Positions 8,601 to 18,296 of a stretch of 50,357 bases of DNA are shown piece after piece. The first letter of the stretch is position 1; the number at the start of each line of letters is the position of its first letter. This DNA is from an uncultured Caryophanales bacterium. GTDB lineage: Bacteria; Bacillota_I; Bacilli_A; RF39; UBA660. Both the position numbers and the translations under genes were made by a program. The stretch covers positions 1 to 50,357 of the forward strand of contig CAMVNW010000004.1 of NCBI GenBank assembly GCA_947168965.1, given 5' to 3'. The notes under the pieces are model-generated. The model worked only from the letters and a program-made list of their open reading frames with translations. It searched no databases and was not told the DNA's origin.

Positions 8601-8608
8601 GTTATAAT
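8580..8608 (+). promoter_or_regulatory. Promoter of rpsF-ssb-rpsR
   Basis: TTGTAA, 17 bases, TATAAT, with TGT directly before the -10 (extended -10). Confidence 0.8.
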
Positions 8609-8614
8609 TTCATA

Positions 8615-8673
8615 CGAGTATTTATTACTCCTTGCTTTTTAGAAAGCCGAGAGACCAAAGGGAGGTGTAGAGA
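8615..8673 (+). promoter_or_regulatory. Candidate S6:S18 autoregulatory leader
   Basis: The 5' leader folds as CTCCTT (8628-8633) with AAGGGAG (8658-8664), which covers the Shine-Dalgarno AGGGAGGTG. An inner hairpin GCTTT-TTAG-AAAGC sits above it, with an asymmetric internal loop CGAGAGACC containing a CCG. This layout resembles the S6:S18-binding leaders described for rpsF operons in bacteria. The match was judged by eye only. Confidence 0.55.
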
Positions 8674-8961
8674 ATGAAAAAATATGAAATAATGTTCATT
8701 GTTAAAACTACAATTGGAGAAGATGAAGTTAAAGCTACTTCAAAAAAATTCCAAGATGTTTTAAAGAAAGATGGAGCTAAGAATATTGAAGTTGAAGAAA
8801 TGGGTCAAAGAGAATTAGCTTATGAAATTAAGGACTGCAAAACTGGATTTTATTTTGTAATTACTTGTGATGCAGAAGATAAAGCTGTTAAAGAATTTGA
8901 TCGTTTAGCTTTAATTGATTCTAACATTATTAGACATTTGATTGTTAAAAAAGAAAAATAA
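8674..8961 (+). CDS. rpsF: 30S ribosomal protein S6
   Basis: S6 binds the central domain of 16S rRNA together with S18. The 95-residue product starts KKYEIMFIVKTTIGEDEV and contains MGQRELAYEIKDCKTGFYFV, both typical of S6. It heads the rpsF-ssb-rpsR operon with the candidate S6:S18 leader upstream, so the complex probably controls its own synthesis. Confidence 0.96.
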   Translation: MKKYEIMFIVKTTIGEDEVKATSKKFQDVLKKDGAKNIEVEEMGQRELAYEIKDCKTGFYFVITCDAEDKAVKEFDRLALIDSNIIRHLIVKKEK

Positions 8962-8972
8962 TGAGGTAATGT

Positions 8973-9428
8973 ATGAATAGAGTAACTTTAGTAGGAAGAT
9001 TAACTGCTAAGCCTGAGCTTAGATATACAGGTTCAAATTTACCTTATGCAAGATTTACTATTGCGGTAAATAGAACTTTTAGAAATAATGATGGTCAAGC
9101 CGAAGCTGATTTTATAAGTGTTATTGTTTGGAGAAAACAAGCAGAAAATGTTTGCAATTTTCTAGATAAGGGTAGACTTGTTTCAGTTGATGGTAGACTT
9201 CAAACAGGAAGTTATACTGATAAGGATGGTAATCGTAGATATACTACTGATGTAGTTGCAGACAGTGTTCAATTTTTAGAGGGTAGAAATTCTCGTAATG
9301 ATATATCTTCTAATTCAGAACCAAGTCCTTATGATTATCAAGATTCGCCAAGTGAGGTAAATGTTTCTGATGATCCTTTTGCTGATTTTGGTGATAGTGT
9401 TTCAATAGATGATAACTTCTTAGATTAA
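8973..9428 (+). CDS. ssb: Single-stranded DNA-binding protein
   Basis: SSB protects single-stranded DNA and recruits repair and replication proteins. The OB fold covers residues 1-105 ([19 protein letters not shown] at the start, [14 protein letters not shown] in the middle). A disordered Ser/Asp-rich linker and an acidic tip follow. The tip reads SIDDNFLD rather than the usual DDDIPF/DDLPF ending, so the terminal Pro-Phe that partners normally bind is absent. Its place between rpsF and rpsR is the standard one. Confidence 0.95.
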   Translation: MNRVTLVGRLTAKPELRYTGSNLPYARFTIAVNRTFRNNDGQAEADFISVIVWRKQAENVCNFLDKGRLVSVDGRLQTGSYTDKDGNRRYTTDVVADSVQFLEGRNSRNDISSNSEPSPYDYQDSPSEVNVSDDPFADFGDSVSIDDNFLD

Positions 9429-9442
9429 TAAGGAGGATTAAA

Positions 9443-9661
9443 ATGGCTGAATTTAATAGAAGAAGAAAAAAAGTGTGTCAAATGTGTGCTGGTAAAGATG
9501 TTGATTATAAAAATGTTGACGTTATATCTAAATATATAAGTCAAGAAAGTAAAAAGATCTTACCAAGAAGAGTAACAGGATGTTGTGCTGAACATCAAAG
9601 ACATGTTGCTCGTGAAGTTAAGAAAGCACGTTTAATGGCTTTAATTCCATTTGTTAAATAA
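9443..9661 (+). CDS. rpsR: 30S ribosomal protein S18 (zinc-binding form)
   Basis: S18, 72 residues, binds with S6 at the 30S platform. The Cys-bearing N-terminal stretch VCQMC and the internal GCCAEHQRHV indicate the zinc-binding C+ form. ILPRRVTG is the family signature. It is the last gene of the operon, and a terminator begins ten bases after its stop. Confidence 0.95.
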   Translation: MAEFNRRRKKVCQMCAGKDVDYKNVDVISKYISQESKKILPRRVTGCCAEHQRHVAREVKKARLMALIPFVK

Positions 9662-9670
9662 ATTTAAAAG

Positions 9671-9695
9671 TGAGAAATTATTTCTCATTTTTTTT
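9671..9695 (+). terminator. Intrinsic terminator of rpsF-ssb-rpsR
   Basis: TGAGAAA, loop TTA, TTTCTCA, then eight T. Confidence 0.88.
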
Positions 9696-9764
9696 AATTT
9701 ATATTTTTTATATATTATTTTAATTTTAATCTTTTTACAAATTTTAAAAAATTGTAAAAAAGTG

Positions 9765-9793
9765 TTGCATTTTCTTGTTAAATCAGATATAAT
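9765..9793 (+). promoter_or_regulatory. Promoter of the S10 operon
   Basis: TTGCAT, 17 bases, TATAAT. It is about 135 bases upstream of rpsJ and drives the structured leader. Confidence 0.75.
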
Positions 9794-9799
9794 TTTGAA

Positions 9800-9926
9800 T
9801 GTGTGGCATGCATTGATGTGTGAGGTTGCTGATACGCTAGGTTAAGTTGTTATAAAATTTATGCCTTGCGTCAGGTTTTTACACGGAGCAAGTCTATACT
9901 CGATATAGGCGAAGGGAGGATACAAT
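9800..9926 (+). promoter_or_regulatory. S10-operon leader RNA
   Basis: The leader of about 125 bases has a long-range helix in which GTGTGA (9818) pairs with TTACAC (9880-9884). Above it CTGATACGC pairs with GCGTCAG with a two-base bulge. A second hairpin GTCTATA-CTCGA-TATAGGC sits just before the Shine-Dalgarno GAAGGGAGG. The bases GTGAGGTTGCTGATACGC and GGAGCAAGTCTATACTC match what I recall of the leader found before rpsJ in many Bacillota, thought to mediate feedback by an S10-operon protein. The track ORF at 9651-9845 lies partly here and is not a gene. Confidence 0.75.
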
Positions 9927-10235
9927 ATGGCTAATACTAAAGTTCGTATTAAGTTGAAAGCATTTGAACACAAAAGTTTAGATAACGCTTGTGCTAAAAT
10001 AATTGAAACTGTAAAAAGAACTGGTGGAGAAGTTAGTGGTCCAATTCCACTTCCAACTGAAGTAGAAAAGATTACTATCTTAAGAGCTGTTCACAAGTAT
10101 AAAGATTCTCGTGAACAATTCGAAAAAAGAACACACAAGAGACTTATTGATGTTATCAATCCAAGTAAGGAGACTATTGAGGCATTAACTCATTTAGATA
10201 TTCCAAGTGGTGTTGATATCAAAATTAAATTATAA
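9927..10235 (+). CDS. rpsJ: 30S ribosomal protein S10
   Basis: S10 is a 30S head protein that also joins NusB in antitermination complexes. The 102-residue product has [17 protein letters not shown] and [12 protein letters not shown], both diagnostic. It is the first gene of the superoperon and follows a strong GAAGGGAGG site at the end of the leader. Confidence 0.97.
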   Translation: MANTKVRIKLKAFEHKSLDNACAKIIETVKRTGGEVSGPIPLPTEVEKITILRAVHKYKDSREQFEKRTHKRLIDVINPSKETIEALTHLDIPSGVDIKIKL

Positions 10236-10249
10236 TAGGAGGAAAATTT

Positions 10250-10990
10250 ATGAAAAAAGGAATCTTAGGTCGTAAATTAGGAATGACTCAAGTATTTACT
10301 AAATCTGGTAAATTGATTCCTGTAACTGTTATTGAAGTTGAACCTAATGTTGTTACTCAAATTAAGACAATTGAAAATGATGGTTATGAGGCTGTTCAAT
10401 TAGGATTTGATACAAAGAGAGAAAAGTTAGCGACTAAAGCTTCTATTGGTCATACCAATAAAGCAAACACTACACCTAAGCGCTTCTTTAGAGAAATTAG
10501 AGGTGTAGAAATTAACAATTATTCTTTAGGTCAAGAAATTTCATGTGATATTTTTGAAGCTGGAGAAGTTGTTGATGTTACAGGAACTACAAAAGGTCAT
10601 GGGTTCCAAGGTGTTATTAAAAGACATGGACAAAGTAGAGGACCTATGGGACATGGTTCACATTATCACAGAAGACCTGGATCAATGGGTACTATGAGAC
10701 CAATGCGTGTATTTAAGGGTAAGAAATTACCAGGACATATGGGAGTTTTAACTGTTACAATTCAAAATTTAGAGATTGTTTCAGTAGATAAGGAAAATAA
10801 TGTAATTTTAGTTAAGGGTAACGTACCAGGACCTAAAAAATCATTAGTTATTATTAAGTCTTCAGTTAAGAATCCTGGAAAGGTTAATCCTTCTGAAGAA
10901 TTAAATTCTTATGTTGAAGAAGTAACTCCAGTTGAAACTGAAGTTAGTACTGAAGAAGTTGCTGAAGCAACTACAGAAAGTGCTGAATAG
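10250..10990 (+). CDS. rplC: 50S ribosomal protein L3 with acidic C-terminal extension
   Basis: L3 is an early-assembly 50S protein that reaches the peptidyl-transferase centre. It has the start [16 protein letters not shown] and the loop [23 protein letters not shown]. The core ends near residue 210. The product is 246 residues because of a Glu/Thr/Val-rich tail of about 35 residues ([19 protein letters not shown]), longer than the usual 205-215. The tail is in frame and ends directly at the gene junction. Confidence 0.96.
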   Translation: MKKGILGRKLGMTQVFTKSGKLIPVTVIEVEPNVVTQIKTIENDGYEAVQLGFDTKREKLATKASIGHTNKANTTPKRFFREIRGVEINNYSLGQEISCDIFEAGEVVDVTGTTKGHGFQGVIKRHGQSRGPMGHGSHYHRRPGSMGTMRPMRVFKGKKLPGHMGVLTVTIQNLEIVSVDKENNVILVKGNVPGPKKSLVIIKSSVKNPGKVNPSEELNSYVEEVTPVETEVSTEEVAEATTESAE

Positions 10991-11002
10991 GAGGAATTTT
11001 AA

Positions 11003-11626
11003 ATGGGTAAATTATCTGTTTTAAATATTAAAGGTGAAAAAACTAGTGATATTTCTTTAAATAAAGAATTATGGGCTATTGAACCAAATGATGCGGTATT
11101 ATATGACGCAATTACATTATCAAGAAACTCTTTAAGACAAGGTACAGCAAGTACTAAAACACGTAGTGAAGTTAGTGGTGGAGGAATTAAACCATGGAGA
11201 CAAAAAGGAACTGGTAGAGCTCGTCAAGGATCTACTCGTGCACCACATTGGAGACATGGTGGAGTTGTATTTGGACCACATCCAAGAGATTACGATAAGA
11301 AAATGAATCGTAAGGAAAGAAGATTAGCTTTAAAGTCTGCTTTAGCTTATAAAGCAATTGACAATGAATTAGTTGTTGTTGATTCATTCAAGTTAGAAAG
11401 TTCTAAGACTAAAGAAGTTGTTGGAATTTTAAATAATTTAAAAGTTAGCAAGAATGTATTAATCGTTGTTGATGAATTAGATGAAAACATGGTTTTAGCT
11501 ACTCGCAATTTAAGTAATGTTATTTTATTAGAAGCTAATGAAATTAATGTTTTAGATATTATTTCATCTGACTACATGGTTATTACTGAAAAAGCTATCA
11601 AAATGATAGAGGAGGTGCTTGTTTAA
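11003..11626 (+). CDS. rplD: 50S ribosomal protein L4
   Basis: L4 lines part of the exit tunnel. The 207-residue product has the tunnel loop [36 protein letters not shown]. In E. coli L4 is the S10-operon regulator; whether it regulates here is unknown. The stop overlaps the rplW start by one base (TAATG). Confidence 0.97.
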   Translation: MGKLSVLNIKGEKTSDISLNKELWAIEPNDAVLYDAITLSRNSLRQGTASTKTRSEVSGGGIKPWRQKGTGRARQGSTRAPHWRHGGVVFGPHPRDYDKKMNRKERRLALKSALAYKAIDNELVVVDSFKLESSKTKEVVGILNNLKVSKNVLIVVDELDENMVLATRNLSNVILLEANEINVLDIISSDYMVITEKAIKMIEEVLV

Positions 11627-11904
11627 TGAGTAATTATAGAGATGTTATTAAAGCACCAATTATTACTGAAAAAAGTTCTGATTTAGCTCAAAACAATAAT
11701 ACTATAGTATTTAGTGTTGATGTTAAAGCTAATAAGACACAAATCAAACAAGCTGTTGAAAAAATATTCAACGTTAAGGTAGAAAAAGTTAACACTGTTA
11801 ACGTTAAACCTAAGAAAAAAAGAGTTGGTCGTTACGTTGGTAAGACTAATAAAGTTAAAAAAGCAATTGTTAAGTTAAGTGAAGGAAGTTCTATTGAACT
11901 TTAA
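11626..11904 (+). CDS. rplW: 50S ribosomal protein L23
   Basis: L23 lies at the tunnel exit and docks SRP and trigger factor. The 92-residue product has the start [14 protein letters not shown] and the [20 protein letters not shown] loop. It is translationally coupled to rplD by a one-base overlap. Confidence 0.97.
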   Translation: MSNYRDVIKAPIITEKSSDLAQNNNTIVFSVDVKANKTQIKQAVEKIFNVKVEKVNTVNVKPKKKRVGRYVGKTNKVKKAIVKLSEGSSIEL

Positions 11905-11920
11905 TTAAAGGAGGGTATAT

Positions 11921-12751
11921 ATGGCGATTAAAACTTTTAAATCAATAACTAACGGAACTCGTAATATGTCTAAGTTAGTTAATGAAGAAATTACAAGTAG
12001 TACTCCAGAAAAATCTTTATTAGTTTCTTTAAAGAAAAATGGAGGACGTAATAATCAAGGTAGAATTACTCTAAGACATCGTGGTGGTGGAGCTAAGAGA
12101 AAATATCGTTTAATTGATTTCAAGAGAAATAAAGATGGTGTTGTTGGAACTGTAGCTTCTATCGAATACGATCCAAATAGAACTGCTAACATTGCTTTAA
12201 TTAAATATGCTGATGGAGAAAAAAGATATATTCTTGCTCCAAAAGGATTAAAAGTTGGGGATAAAGTTGAAAGTGGTGTTAAAACTGATATTAAAGTTGG
12301 TAATACACTTGAACTTGGAAATATTCCTGAAGGTACTTTAGTTCATAATATTGAGTTAAAGGCTGGTAAGGGTGGACAAATCGTTCGTTCTGCTGGTTCT
12401 AGTGCTCAAATATTAGGAAGTGAAGGAAGATATACATTAATTCGTTTAACTAGTGGAGAAGTTCGTAAAGTATTAAGTACTTGTCGTGCTACTATTGGTG
12501 AAGTAGGAAATGCTGACCATGAATTAGTTAATATTGGTAAAGCAGGTCGTAAAAGACATATGGGTATTAAACCACATGTAAGAGGATCTGTTATGAACCC
12601 TAATGATCACCCTCATGGTGGTGGTGAAGGACGTACACCAGTTGGTCGTAAAGGTCCAGTTACTCCTTGGGGTAAACCTGCATTAGGATATAAGACACGT
12701 AGCAATAAGAAACAATCTGATAAGTTAATTGTTCGTCGTCGTAAAAAATAG
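11921..12751 (+). CDS. rplB: 50S ribosomal protein L2
   Basis: L2 stabilises the 23S rRNA near the peptidyl-transferase centre and subunit bridges. The 276-residue product contains [17 protein letters not shown], the SH3-like core, and the signature [31 protein letters not shown] with the conserved His near residue 229. Length is standard. Confidence 0.98.
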   Translation: MAIKTFKSITNGTRNMSKLVNEEITSSTPEKSLLVSLKKNGGRNNQGRITLRHRGGGAKRKYRLIDFKRNKDGVVGTVASIEYDPNRTANIALIKYADGEKRYILAPKGLKVGDKVESGVKTDIKVGNTLELGNIPEGTLVHNIELKAGKGGQIVRSAGSSAQILGSEGRYTLIRLTSGEVRKVLSTCRATIGEVGNADHELVNIGKAGRKRHMGIKPHVRGSVMNPNDHPHGGGEGRTPVGRKGPVTPWGKPALGYKTRSNKKQSDKLIVRRRKK

Positions 12752-12768
12752 GGAAAGGATTGAAGATA

Positions 12769-13041
12769 ATGGCTAGAAGTTTAAAAAAAGGACCTTTTGC
12801 TGATAAAAACTTATTAGCTAAGGTTGCTAAGGTAAATGAATCAGGTAAAAAAGAAGTTATTAAAACTTGGTCTCGTCGTTCAACAATTTACCCTGAATTT
12901 ATAGGACTTACATTTGCTGTTCACAATGGTAAAGATTTTATTCCTGTATATGTTACAGAAGATATGGTTGGACACAAATTAGGTGAGTTTGCTTTAACTC
13001 GTAAGTTTGGTGGACACGGCGAAAATAAAGATAAGAAATAA
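12769..13041 (+). CDS. rpsS: 30S ribosomal protein S19
   Basis: S19 is a 30S head protein near the A-site finger. It starts [16 protein letters not shown] and has [27 protein letters not shown]. The track starts at a TTG three codons upstream, at 12760, which would overlap the Shine-Dalgarno AAAGGA. The ATG at 12769 has correct spacing and gives 90 residues, the family norm. Confidence 0.96.
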   Translation: MARSLKKGPFADKNLLAKVAKVNESGKKEVIKTWSRRSTIYPEFIGLTFAVHNGKDFIPVYVTEDMVGHKLGEFALTRKFGGHGENKDKK

Positions 13042-13061
13042 TACCGGGAAGGAGGACTAAA

Positions 13062-13394
13062 ATGGAAGCAGTAGCGATTGCAAAAGGAGTTAGAATTGCA
13101 CCTCGTAAGGCTCGTTTAGTTATAGATTTAATACGTGGTAAGAGTGTTATTGAAGCTGATAAGATTTTAAAGAATATTAATAAAGAATCAGCTAGAATAT
13201 CAAGAAAAGTTTTAGTTTCTGCTGTTGCAAATGCTGAAAACAATATGGGTTTGAAAAAAGAAAACTTATTTGTTAAGGAAGCAATTGTTAACGAAGGACA
13301 AACAATGAAAAGAATGAAATTTGGTTCTCGTGGTCACGTAGATCCAATTAAGAAAAGAACAAGTCACATTAAAATAGTAGTGAGTGAAAAATAA
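13062..13394 (+). CDS. rplV: 50S ribosomal protein L22
   Basis: L22 lines the exit tunnel with a beta-hairpin, the site of macrolide-resistance changes in other species. The 110-residue product shows RIAPRKARLVIDLIRGK and GQTMKRMKFGSRGHVDPIKKRTSHI, the hairpin region. Confidence 0.97.
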   Translation: MEAVAIAKGVRIAPRKARLVIDLIRGKSVIEADKILKNINKESARISRKVLVSAVANAENNMGLKKENLFVKEAIVNEGQTMKRMKFGSRGHVDPIKKRTSHIKIVVSEK

Positions 13395-13412
13395 TACAAA
13401 GGAGGAAAACTC

Positions 13413-14093
13413 GTGGGTCAAAAGGTTAGTCCAGTCGGACTTAGAATTGGCATCAATAAAACTTGGGAATCTAAGTGGTATGCAGATAACAAAGATTTCG
13501 CTAAGTTTTTAAATAATGATGTTAAAATTCGTAAATTTTTATCTAAGAAATTAAAAGATGCAGCAGTTGCTAGTATTTTAATTGAAAGAACTAGTAAAAA
13601 GACTGATGTTATCATCAATACAGCAAAACCTGGCGTTGTTATTGGTCATGGTGGAGATGAGATTGAAAAACTTAAAAAAGAATTATCTAAGTTAGTTAAC
13701 GAAGATGTTCAAATTTCTATTATGGAAATTAAAAACCCTGATGTTGTAGCTGCATTAGTAGCTGAGAACATTGCTCATCAAATTGAAAATCGTGTTTCAT
13801 TTAGAATTGCTCAAAAGAGAGCTATTAGAAATGCTATGAAAGCTGGAGCTAAGGGTATTAAAACTGCAGTTTCTGGTCGTTTAGCTGGTGCTGATATGGC
13901 AAGAACTGAAGGTTATACTGAAGGAAATATTCCTCTTCATACTTTAAGAGCTGATATTGATTATGCTCATAAAGAAGCTGATACTACTTATGGTAAGATT
14001 GGTGTTAAAGTATGGATTTATAAAGGAGAAATCCTTCCTGAGAAAAAGAACAAGGGAGGTAATGTAGATGGCAGTCATTCCAAAAAGAACTAA
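13413..14093 (+). CDS. rpsC: 30S ribosomal protein S3
   Basis: S3 forms the mRNA entry channel. The 226-residue product starts at a GTG ([23 protein letters not shown]). It has a KH domain with [20 protein letters not shown], where the usual GXXG reads GHGG, and a C-terminal domain with [31 protein letters not shown]. Its end overlaps rplP by 26 bases, the largest overlap in the superoperon. Confidence 0.97.
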   Translation: MGQKVSPVGLRIGINKTWESKWYADNKDFAKFLNNDVKIRKFLSKKLKDAAVASILIERTSKKTDVIINTAKPGVVIGHGGDEIEKLKKELSKLVNEDVQISIMEIKNPDVVAALVAENIAHQIENRVSFRIAQKRAIRNAMKAGAKGIKTAVSGRLAGADMARTEGYTEGNIPLHTLRADIDYAHKEADTTYGKIGVKVWIYKGEILPEKKNKGGNVDGSHSKKN

Positions 14094-14499
14094 ATACCGT
14101 CGTCCACATAGATTACACTATGATGGTGTTTCAAGAGGAAATACTGAGTTACATTTTGGTGAGTATGGTCTTCAAGCTTGTGAAGGAGCTTGGATTACTC
14201 AACAACAAATTGAAGCAGCTCGTGTTGCTATGACTCGTTATATGAAACGTGGTGGTAAAGTATTTATTAATATTTTCCCTCACTTATCATTAACTAAAAT
14301 ACCTCTAGAAACTCGTATGGGTAAAGGTAAAGGTCAACCAGAAGTGTGGGTTGCAGTTGTTAAGAAAAATAAAATTATGTTTGAAATAAGTGGAGTTACT
14401 GAAGATGTTGCTCGTGAGGCTTTAAGACTTGCTATGCACAAACTTCCTATCAAATGTAAATTTGTAAAGAAAGAAAGTGGTGAGACACGTGAAAAATAA
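14068..14499 (+). CDS. rplP: 50S ribosomal protein L16
   Basis: L16 organises the A-site tRNA region of 23S rRNA. The 143-residue product has [38 protein letters not shown] and [14 protein letters not shown]. The start is inside rpsC behind GGGAGG, so translation is coupled. Confidence 0.97.
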   Translation: MAVIPKRTKYRRPHRLHYDGVSRGNTELHFGEYGLQACEGAWITQQQIEAARVAMTRYMKRGGKVFINIFPHLSLTKIPLETRMGKGKGQPEVWVAVVKKNKIMFEISGVTEDVAREALRLAMHKLPIKCKFVKKESGETREK

Positions 14500-14683
14500 T
14501 GAAATTAGAAATTTAACTAATGAAGAAATATTAGCTAAAATTGAAGAATATAAAGAAGAATTATTTAACTTACGTTTAAGTCAAGCTACTGGTAATCTTG
14601 AAAAACCTTCAAGAATTAGAGAATTAAGAAAGTTAGTTGCACGTATGAAAACTGTTCTACGTGAACGTGAACTACAAGATTAG
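14489..14683 (+). CDS. rpmC: 50S ribosomal protein L29
   Basis: L29 sits at the tunnel exit beside L23. The helical hairpin [34 protein letters not shown] plus [16 protein letters not shown] is diagnostic. The track starts at 14477, but the GTG at 14489 is preferred. It gives 64 residues beginning MKNNEIRNL, the typical L29 start, with GGTGAG placed upstream. It overlaps the rplP end by 11 bases. Confidence 0.92.
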   Translation: MKNNEIRNLTNEEILAKIEEYKEELFNLRLSQATGNLEKPSRIRELRKLVARMKTVLRERELQD

Positions 14684-14693
14684 GAGGTTTATA

Positions 14694-14951
14694 ATGGAAA
14701 AAAGAACTCAAGAATTAGTAGGAAAAGTTGTAAGTGCTAAAAATGATAAAACTATTACAGTTTTAGTTGAGACTTATAGAAAAGATCGTTTATATGGTAA
14801 ACGTGTTAAATATTCTAAAAAATATGCTGCACATGATGAAAAGAATGTTGCAAATGTAGGTGATACAGTTCGTATTGCTGAAACTAGACCACTATCTAAG
14901 ACTAAGCATTTCCGTTTAGTTGAAGTAGTTGAAAAAGCAGTTGTTTTATAA
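14694..14951 (+). CDS. rpsQ: 30S ribosomal protein S17
   Basis: S17 is a primary 16S-binding OB-fold protein. It starts [23 protein letters not shown] and contains [25 protein letters not shown]. The ATG at 14694 after AGGAGG is used rather than the track start at 14661, which lies within rpmC. The product is 85 residues. Confidence 0.96.
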   Translation: MEKRTQELVGKVVSAKNDKTITVLVETYRKDRLYGKRVKYSKKYAAHDEKNVANVGDTVRIAETRPLSKTKHFRLVEVVEKAVVL

Positions 14952-14979
14952 TTGCTAAGACGAATAGGAGGATTAATAT

Positions 14980-15348
14980 ATGATTCAACAACAAAGTCGT
15001 TTAAAAGTTGCTGATAACTCAGGTGCTCGTGAACTTATGGTTATTAGAGTAATGGGTGGAAGCCACGTTAAGACAGGAAATATCGGTGATATTGTAGTTG
15101 GAACTGTAAAAAAAGCTACTCCTGGCGGTACAGTTGAACGCGGTAAAGTTGTTAAGGCTGTAGTCGTTAGAAGTAAATTTGGTCTAAGAAGAGAAGATGG
15201 ATCTTATATTAAATTTGATGATAACGCTTGTGTTATTATTAAGGATGATAAGAGTCCAGTTGGAACTCGTGTATTTGGACCAGTAGCACGTGAATTACGT
15301 GATAAAGATTTTATGAAAATTGTATCACTTGCTAAAGAAGTGTTATAG
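14980..15348 (+). CDS. rplN: 50S ribosomal protein L14
   Basis: L14 forms intersubunit bridges. The 122-residue product shows [24 protein letters not shown] at the start and [28 protein letters not shown] at the end, at family length. Confidence 0.98.
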   Translation: MIQQQSRLKVADNSGARELMVIRVMGGSHVKTGNIGDIVVGTVKKATPGGTVERGKVVKAVVVRSKFGLRREDGSYIKFDDNACVIIKDDKSPVGTRVFGPVARELRDKDFMKIVSLAKEVL

Positions 15349-15362
15349 GTTGGAGGAATAAT

Positions 15363-15668
15363 ATGAACTTTAAAAAAGGAGATAAAGTAGTTGTTATTTC
15401 TGGAAAATCTAAAGGTACTGTTGGAACAATTTCTAATATCTTAAAGGATAATAAAGTTATTGTTGAAGGTGCTAATATGGTTAAAAAGCATATTAAACCT
15501 AATGGTCAAACTGCTGGAAGTATAGTTGAAGTTGAAGCTCCAATTAATGCTTCTAATGTAATGATCGTTGATCCAAAGACAAACAAGAGAACCAGAATTG
15601 GTCATACTACTGATAAAAAAGGTAATAAAGTTAGAGTTAGCAAAAAATCTAATGAACAACTTAATTAA
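15363..15668 (+). CDS. rplX: 50S ribosomal protein L24
   Basis: L24 initiates 50S assembly. The KOW motif [20 protein letters not shown] opens the 101-residue product, followed by [13 protein letters not shown] and a lysine-rich end. Confidence 0.96.
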   Translation: MNFKKGDKVVVISGKSKGTVGTISNILKDNKVIVEGANMVKKHIKPNGQTAGSIVEVEAPINASNVMIVDPKTNKRTRIGHTTDKKGNKVRVSKKSNEQLN

Positions 15669-15685
15669 TTGGAAGGAGGGTATTT

Positions 15686-16225
15686 ATGAACCACCTAAGA
15701 GAAAAATACAATAAAGAAATCATACCTAGTTTAAGAGAAAAATATGGTTATAAAAGTGTTATGGAAACTCCTAAGTTAGATAAAATAGTAGTTAATATGG
15801 GTGTAGGTGATGCTACAACTAATTCTAAATTATTAGAAGCTGCTATGAATGACTTAGAAATCATAACAGGTCAAAAACCAGTTGCTACTAAGGCTAAGAA
15901 GGCTATAGCTGGATTTAAAGTAAGAGAAGGTCAAGCAATTGGATGTAAAGTAACACTTCGTGGAGAAAATATGTACAATTTCTTAGATAAATTGATTAGT
16001 ATTACATTACCACGTGTTCGTGACTTTAGAGGTATATCATCTAAAGCATTTGATGGTAGAGGAAACTATACTTTAGGTTTAACTGAACAACTTATTTTCT
16101 CAGAAATCGAATATGATAATGTTGTTAAAGTTCGTGGGATGGACATTGTGTTTGTAACTACTGCAAAGACTAATGAAGAAGCTTACGATTTACTAAAAGG
16201 TTTCGGAATGCCATTTAAGAAATAA
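15686..16225 (+). CDS. rplE: 50S ribosomal protein L5
   Basis: L5 binds 5S rRNA in the central protuberance. The 179-residue product contains [58 protein letters not shown] and FGMPF at the end. Confidence 0.98.
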   Translation: MNHLREKYNKEIIPSLREKYGYKSVMETPKLDKIVVNMGVGDATTNSKLLEAAMNDLEIITGQKPVATKAKKAIAGFKVREGQAIGCKVTLRGENMYNFLDKLISITLPRVRDFRGISSKAFDGRGNYTLGLTEQLIFSEIEYDNVVKVRGMDIVFVTTAKTNEEAYDLLKGFGMPFKK

Positions 16226-16241
16226 TTTATAGGAGGATTAT

Positions 16242-16427
16242 ATGGCTAAGAAAAGCATGATTGTAAAAGCTAGTCGTAAACCAAAATTCAAAGTACGTGA
16301 ATATACACGTTGTGAAAGATGCGGAAGACCTCATTCTGTATTAAGAAAATATGGGATTTGCCGTATTTGTTTTAGAGAATTAGCTTATAAAGGACAAATA
16401 CCAGGCGTTAAAAAATCTAGCTGGTAG
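16242..16427 (+). CDS. rpsN: 30S ribosomal protein S14, zinc-binding (type Z)
   Basis: Short 61-residue S14 with a zinc ribbon [38 protein letters not shown] (CxxC...CxxC). This is the zinc-dependent form usual in the spc operon of Bacillota. Confidence 0.97.
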   Translation: MAKKSMIVKASRKPKFKVREYTRCERCGRPHSVLRKYGICRICFRELAYKGQIPGVKKSSW

Positions 16428-16446
16428 GATGAAGGGAGGATTAAAT

Positions 16447-16848
16447 ATGGGATTTGCAAATGATCCAATCGCAGATATGCTTACAAGAATTCGTAATGCT
16501 AATCAAATGCGATATAAAGAAGTTGAAGTACCCGCTTCAAAAATTAAAATTGAAATAGCAAGAATACTTAAAGAAGAAGGATTTATTTCTGATTATAAAA
16601 TTAAGAAGAATGATGTTCAAAGTATTATTGTTTTAAATTTAAAATATGGAGATAAGAAGGAACGTGTAATTACTGGATTAAAGAGAATTTCTAAACCAGG
16701 ATTACGTGTTTATGCGAAAGCTCAAGAACTTCCACGTGTTTTAAATGGTTTAGGTATTGCTATCGTGTCTACTTCTCATGGAGTTATGACTGATAAAGAT
16801 GCTAGAAATCAATCACTTGGTGGAGAAGTAATGGCTTACATTTGGTAG
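16447..16848 (+). CDS. rpsH: 30S ribosomal protein S8
   Basis: S8 binds the central domain of 16S rRNA and represses the spc operon in E. coli. The product has [19 protein letters not shown] and [31 protein letters not shown]. The ATG at 16447 behind GGGAGG gives 133 residues. The track start at 16429 would put the Shine-Dalgarno inside the gene. Confidence 0.96.
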   Translation: MGFANDPIADMLTRIRNANQMRYKEVEVPASKIKIEIARILKEEGFISDYKIKKNDVQSIIVLNLKYGDKKERVITGLKRISKPGLRVYAKAQELPRVLNGLGIAIVSTSHGVMTDKDARNQSLGGEVMAYIW

Positions 16849-16863
16849 AAAGAGAGGATTAAT

Positions 16864-17394
16864 ATGAGTCGTATTGGAAATAGAATACTTACAATACCAG
16901 CTGGTGTTACTGTTAGTGTTGATGGATCTAACGTAACTGTAAAAGGTCCTAAAGGTGAACTTTCTACTGTAATTGATAAAAATATCAATGTTGAAGTTGA
17001 AGGAACTGAGTTAAAGGTTACTAGAGTTAATGATAACTTTAAAACTGCTCATGGGACTGTAAATGCTAATATTCGTAATATGATTATTGGTGTTTCAACT
17101 GGTTTTGAAAAGAAATTAGAAGCTGTTGGTGTAGGATATCGTTTTGCACTTAAAGGAAATGAATTAGTTGTTTCTGCTGGTTATTCTCACCCAGTTAATG
17201 TAAAAATACCTGCTGGTATTACTCTTGAAAGTCCAAGTAATACTGAATTATTTGTTAGAGGTATTAGTAAACAAGCAGTTGGACAATTTGCTGCAGAGGT
17301 TAGAAGTATAAGAGAACCTGAACCATATAAAGGAAAAGGTATTCGTTATGCTGATGAACACATTATCCGTAAGGAAGGTAAGAAAGCTGCTTAA
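16864..17394 (+). CDS. rplF: 50S ribosomal protein L6
   Basis: L6 lies near the GTPase centre. The 176-residue two-domain product starts SRIGNRILTIPAGVTV and ends in PEPYKGKGIRYADEHIIRKEGKKAA, the family signature. Confidence 0.97.
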   Translation: MSRIGNRILTIPAGVTVSVDGSNVTVKGPKGELSTVIDKNINVEVEGTELKVTRVNDNFKTAHGTVNANIRNMIIGVSTGFEKKLEAVGVGYRFALKGNELVVSAGYSHPVNVKIPAGITLESPSNTELFVRGISKQAVGQFAAEVRSIREPEPYKGKGIRYADEHIIRKEGKKAA

Positions 17395-17418
17395 TAATTA
17401 AGTAAAGGAGAGTTATTC

Positions 17419-17781
17419 ATGATTAAGAAAGTATCTCGTAATCAAGCACGTGTTGCTAGACATGCTCGTGTAAGATCTAAGGTTGTTGGTACTACTGAAG
17501 AACCAAGATTAAATGTATTTAGATCTAATGGAAATATTTTTGCTCAAATCATTGATGATAGCTGTGATAAAACATTAGTTAGCGCTTCTTCTGTTGACAA
17601 GGAATTAAAACTTGAAAATGGTGGAAATGTTGAAGCAGCTAAAAAAGTTGGTGAATTATTAGCTAAAAGAGCTAAGAAGGCAAAAATTACTAAGGTAACT
17701 TTTGATAGAGGTGGTTACCTATATCACGGACGTGTTAAAGCTTTAGCTGACGCTGCACGTGAGAATGGATTAGAATTCTAG
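17419..17781 (+). CDS. rplR: 50S ribosomal protein L18
   Basis: L18 binds 5S rRNA. The 120-residue product has a basic N-terminus ([35 protein letters not shown]) and the end [28 protein letters not shown]. Confidence 0.97.
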   Translation: MIKKVSRNQARVARHARVRSKVVGTTEEPRLNVFRSNGNIFAQIIDDSCDKTLVSASSVDKELKLENGGNVEAAKKVGELLAKRAKKAKITKVTFDRGGYLYHGRVKALADAARENGLEF

Positions 17782-17792
17782 GAGGAAATTAG

Positions 17793-18296
17793 ATGGAAAA
17801 TAAGAAAAGAGAGCCACGTCAAAAACAATTTGAAGAAGAAATTGTTAATATTGGACGTGTTACTAAGGTAACTAAAGGTGGTCGTGATTTCCGTTTCTCT
17901 GCTACAGTTGCTGTAGGTGATAGAAAGGGTCGTGTAGGTATCGGTACTGGTAAGGCTAAAGAAGTACCAGATGCTATTAAAAAGGCTTCACAAGCAGCTG
18001 TTAAAAATGTAGTAAGAGTTTCTATCGTTGATGGAACTATCCCACATGAAGCAATTGGTGTTAGAGGAGCTAGTAAGGTTATGTTAAAACCTGCAACTGC
18101 TGGTACTGGTGTTAAAGCTGGTGGTCCAGTTAGAGCTGTTCTAGAACTTGCTGGTGTTAAAAACATTTTATCTAAATCACTTGGATCAAACACTAAGATT
18201 AATATGGCATTCGCTACTTTAGAGGCTTTAAAGAGTCAAAGAACTATTGAAGAAATTGCTAAATTACGTGGTAAGAAAGTTGAGGAAATTAGATAA
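17793..18296 (+). CDS. rpsE: 30S ribosomal protein S5
   Basis: S5 takes part in decoding fidelity and mRNA unwinding. The 167-residue product has the dsRBD-like N-domain [40 protein letters not shown] and a typical C-domain. Its stop overlaps the rplO start by one base, so there is no room for rpmD, which normally lies here. Confidence 0.97.
   Translation: MENKKREPRQKQFEEEIVNIGRVTKVTKGGRDFRFSATVAVGDRKGRVGIGTGKAKEVPDAIKKASQAAVKNVVRVSIVDGTIPHEAIGVRGASKVMLKPATAGTGVKAGGPVRAVLELAGVKNILSKSLGSNTKINMAFATLEALKSQRTIEEIAKLRGKKVEEIR

Noticed and set aside
9651-9845. 64-residue track ORF after rpsR
   Set aside because: It starts inside rpsR, covers the terminator and the S10 leader, and has no ribosome-binding site.
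14479-14496. GACACGTGAAAA near the rplP end as a parS site
   Set aside because: Only one half matches the parS consensus, and it lies in the rpmC start region, so chance codon use explains it.
17819-18193. 124-residue minus-strand ORF opposite rpsE
   Set aside because: It lies wholly antisense to a certain ribosomal gene and has no start signal.
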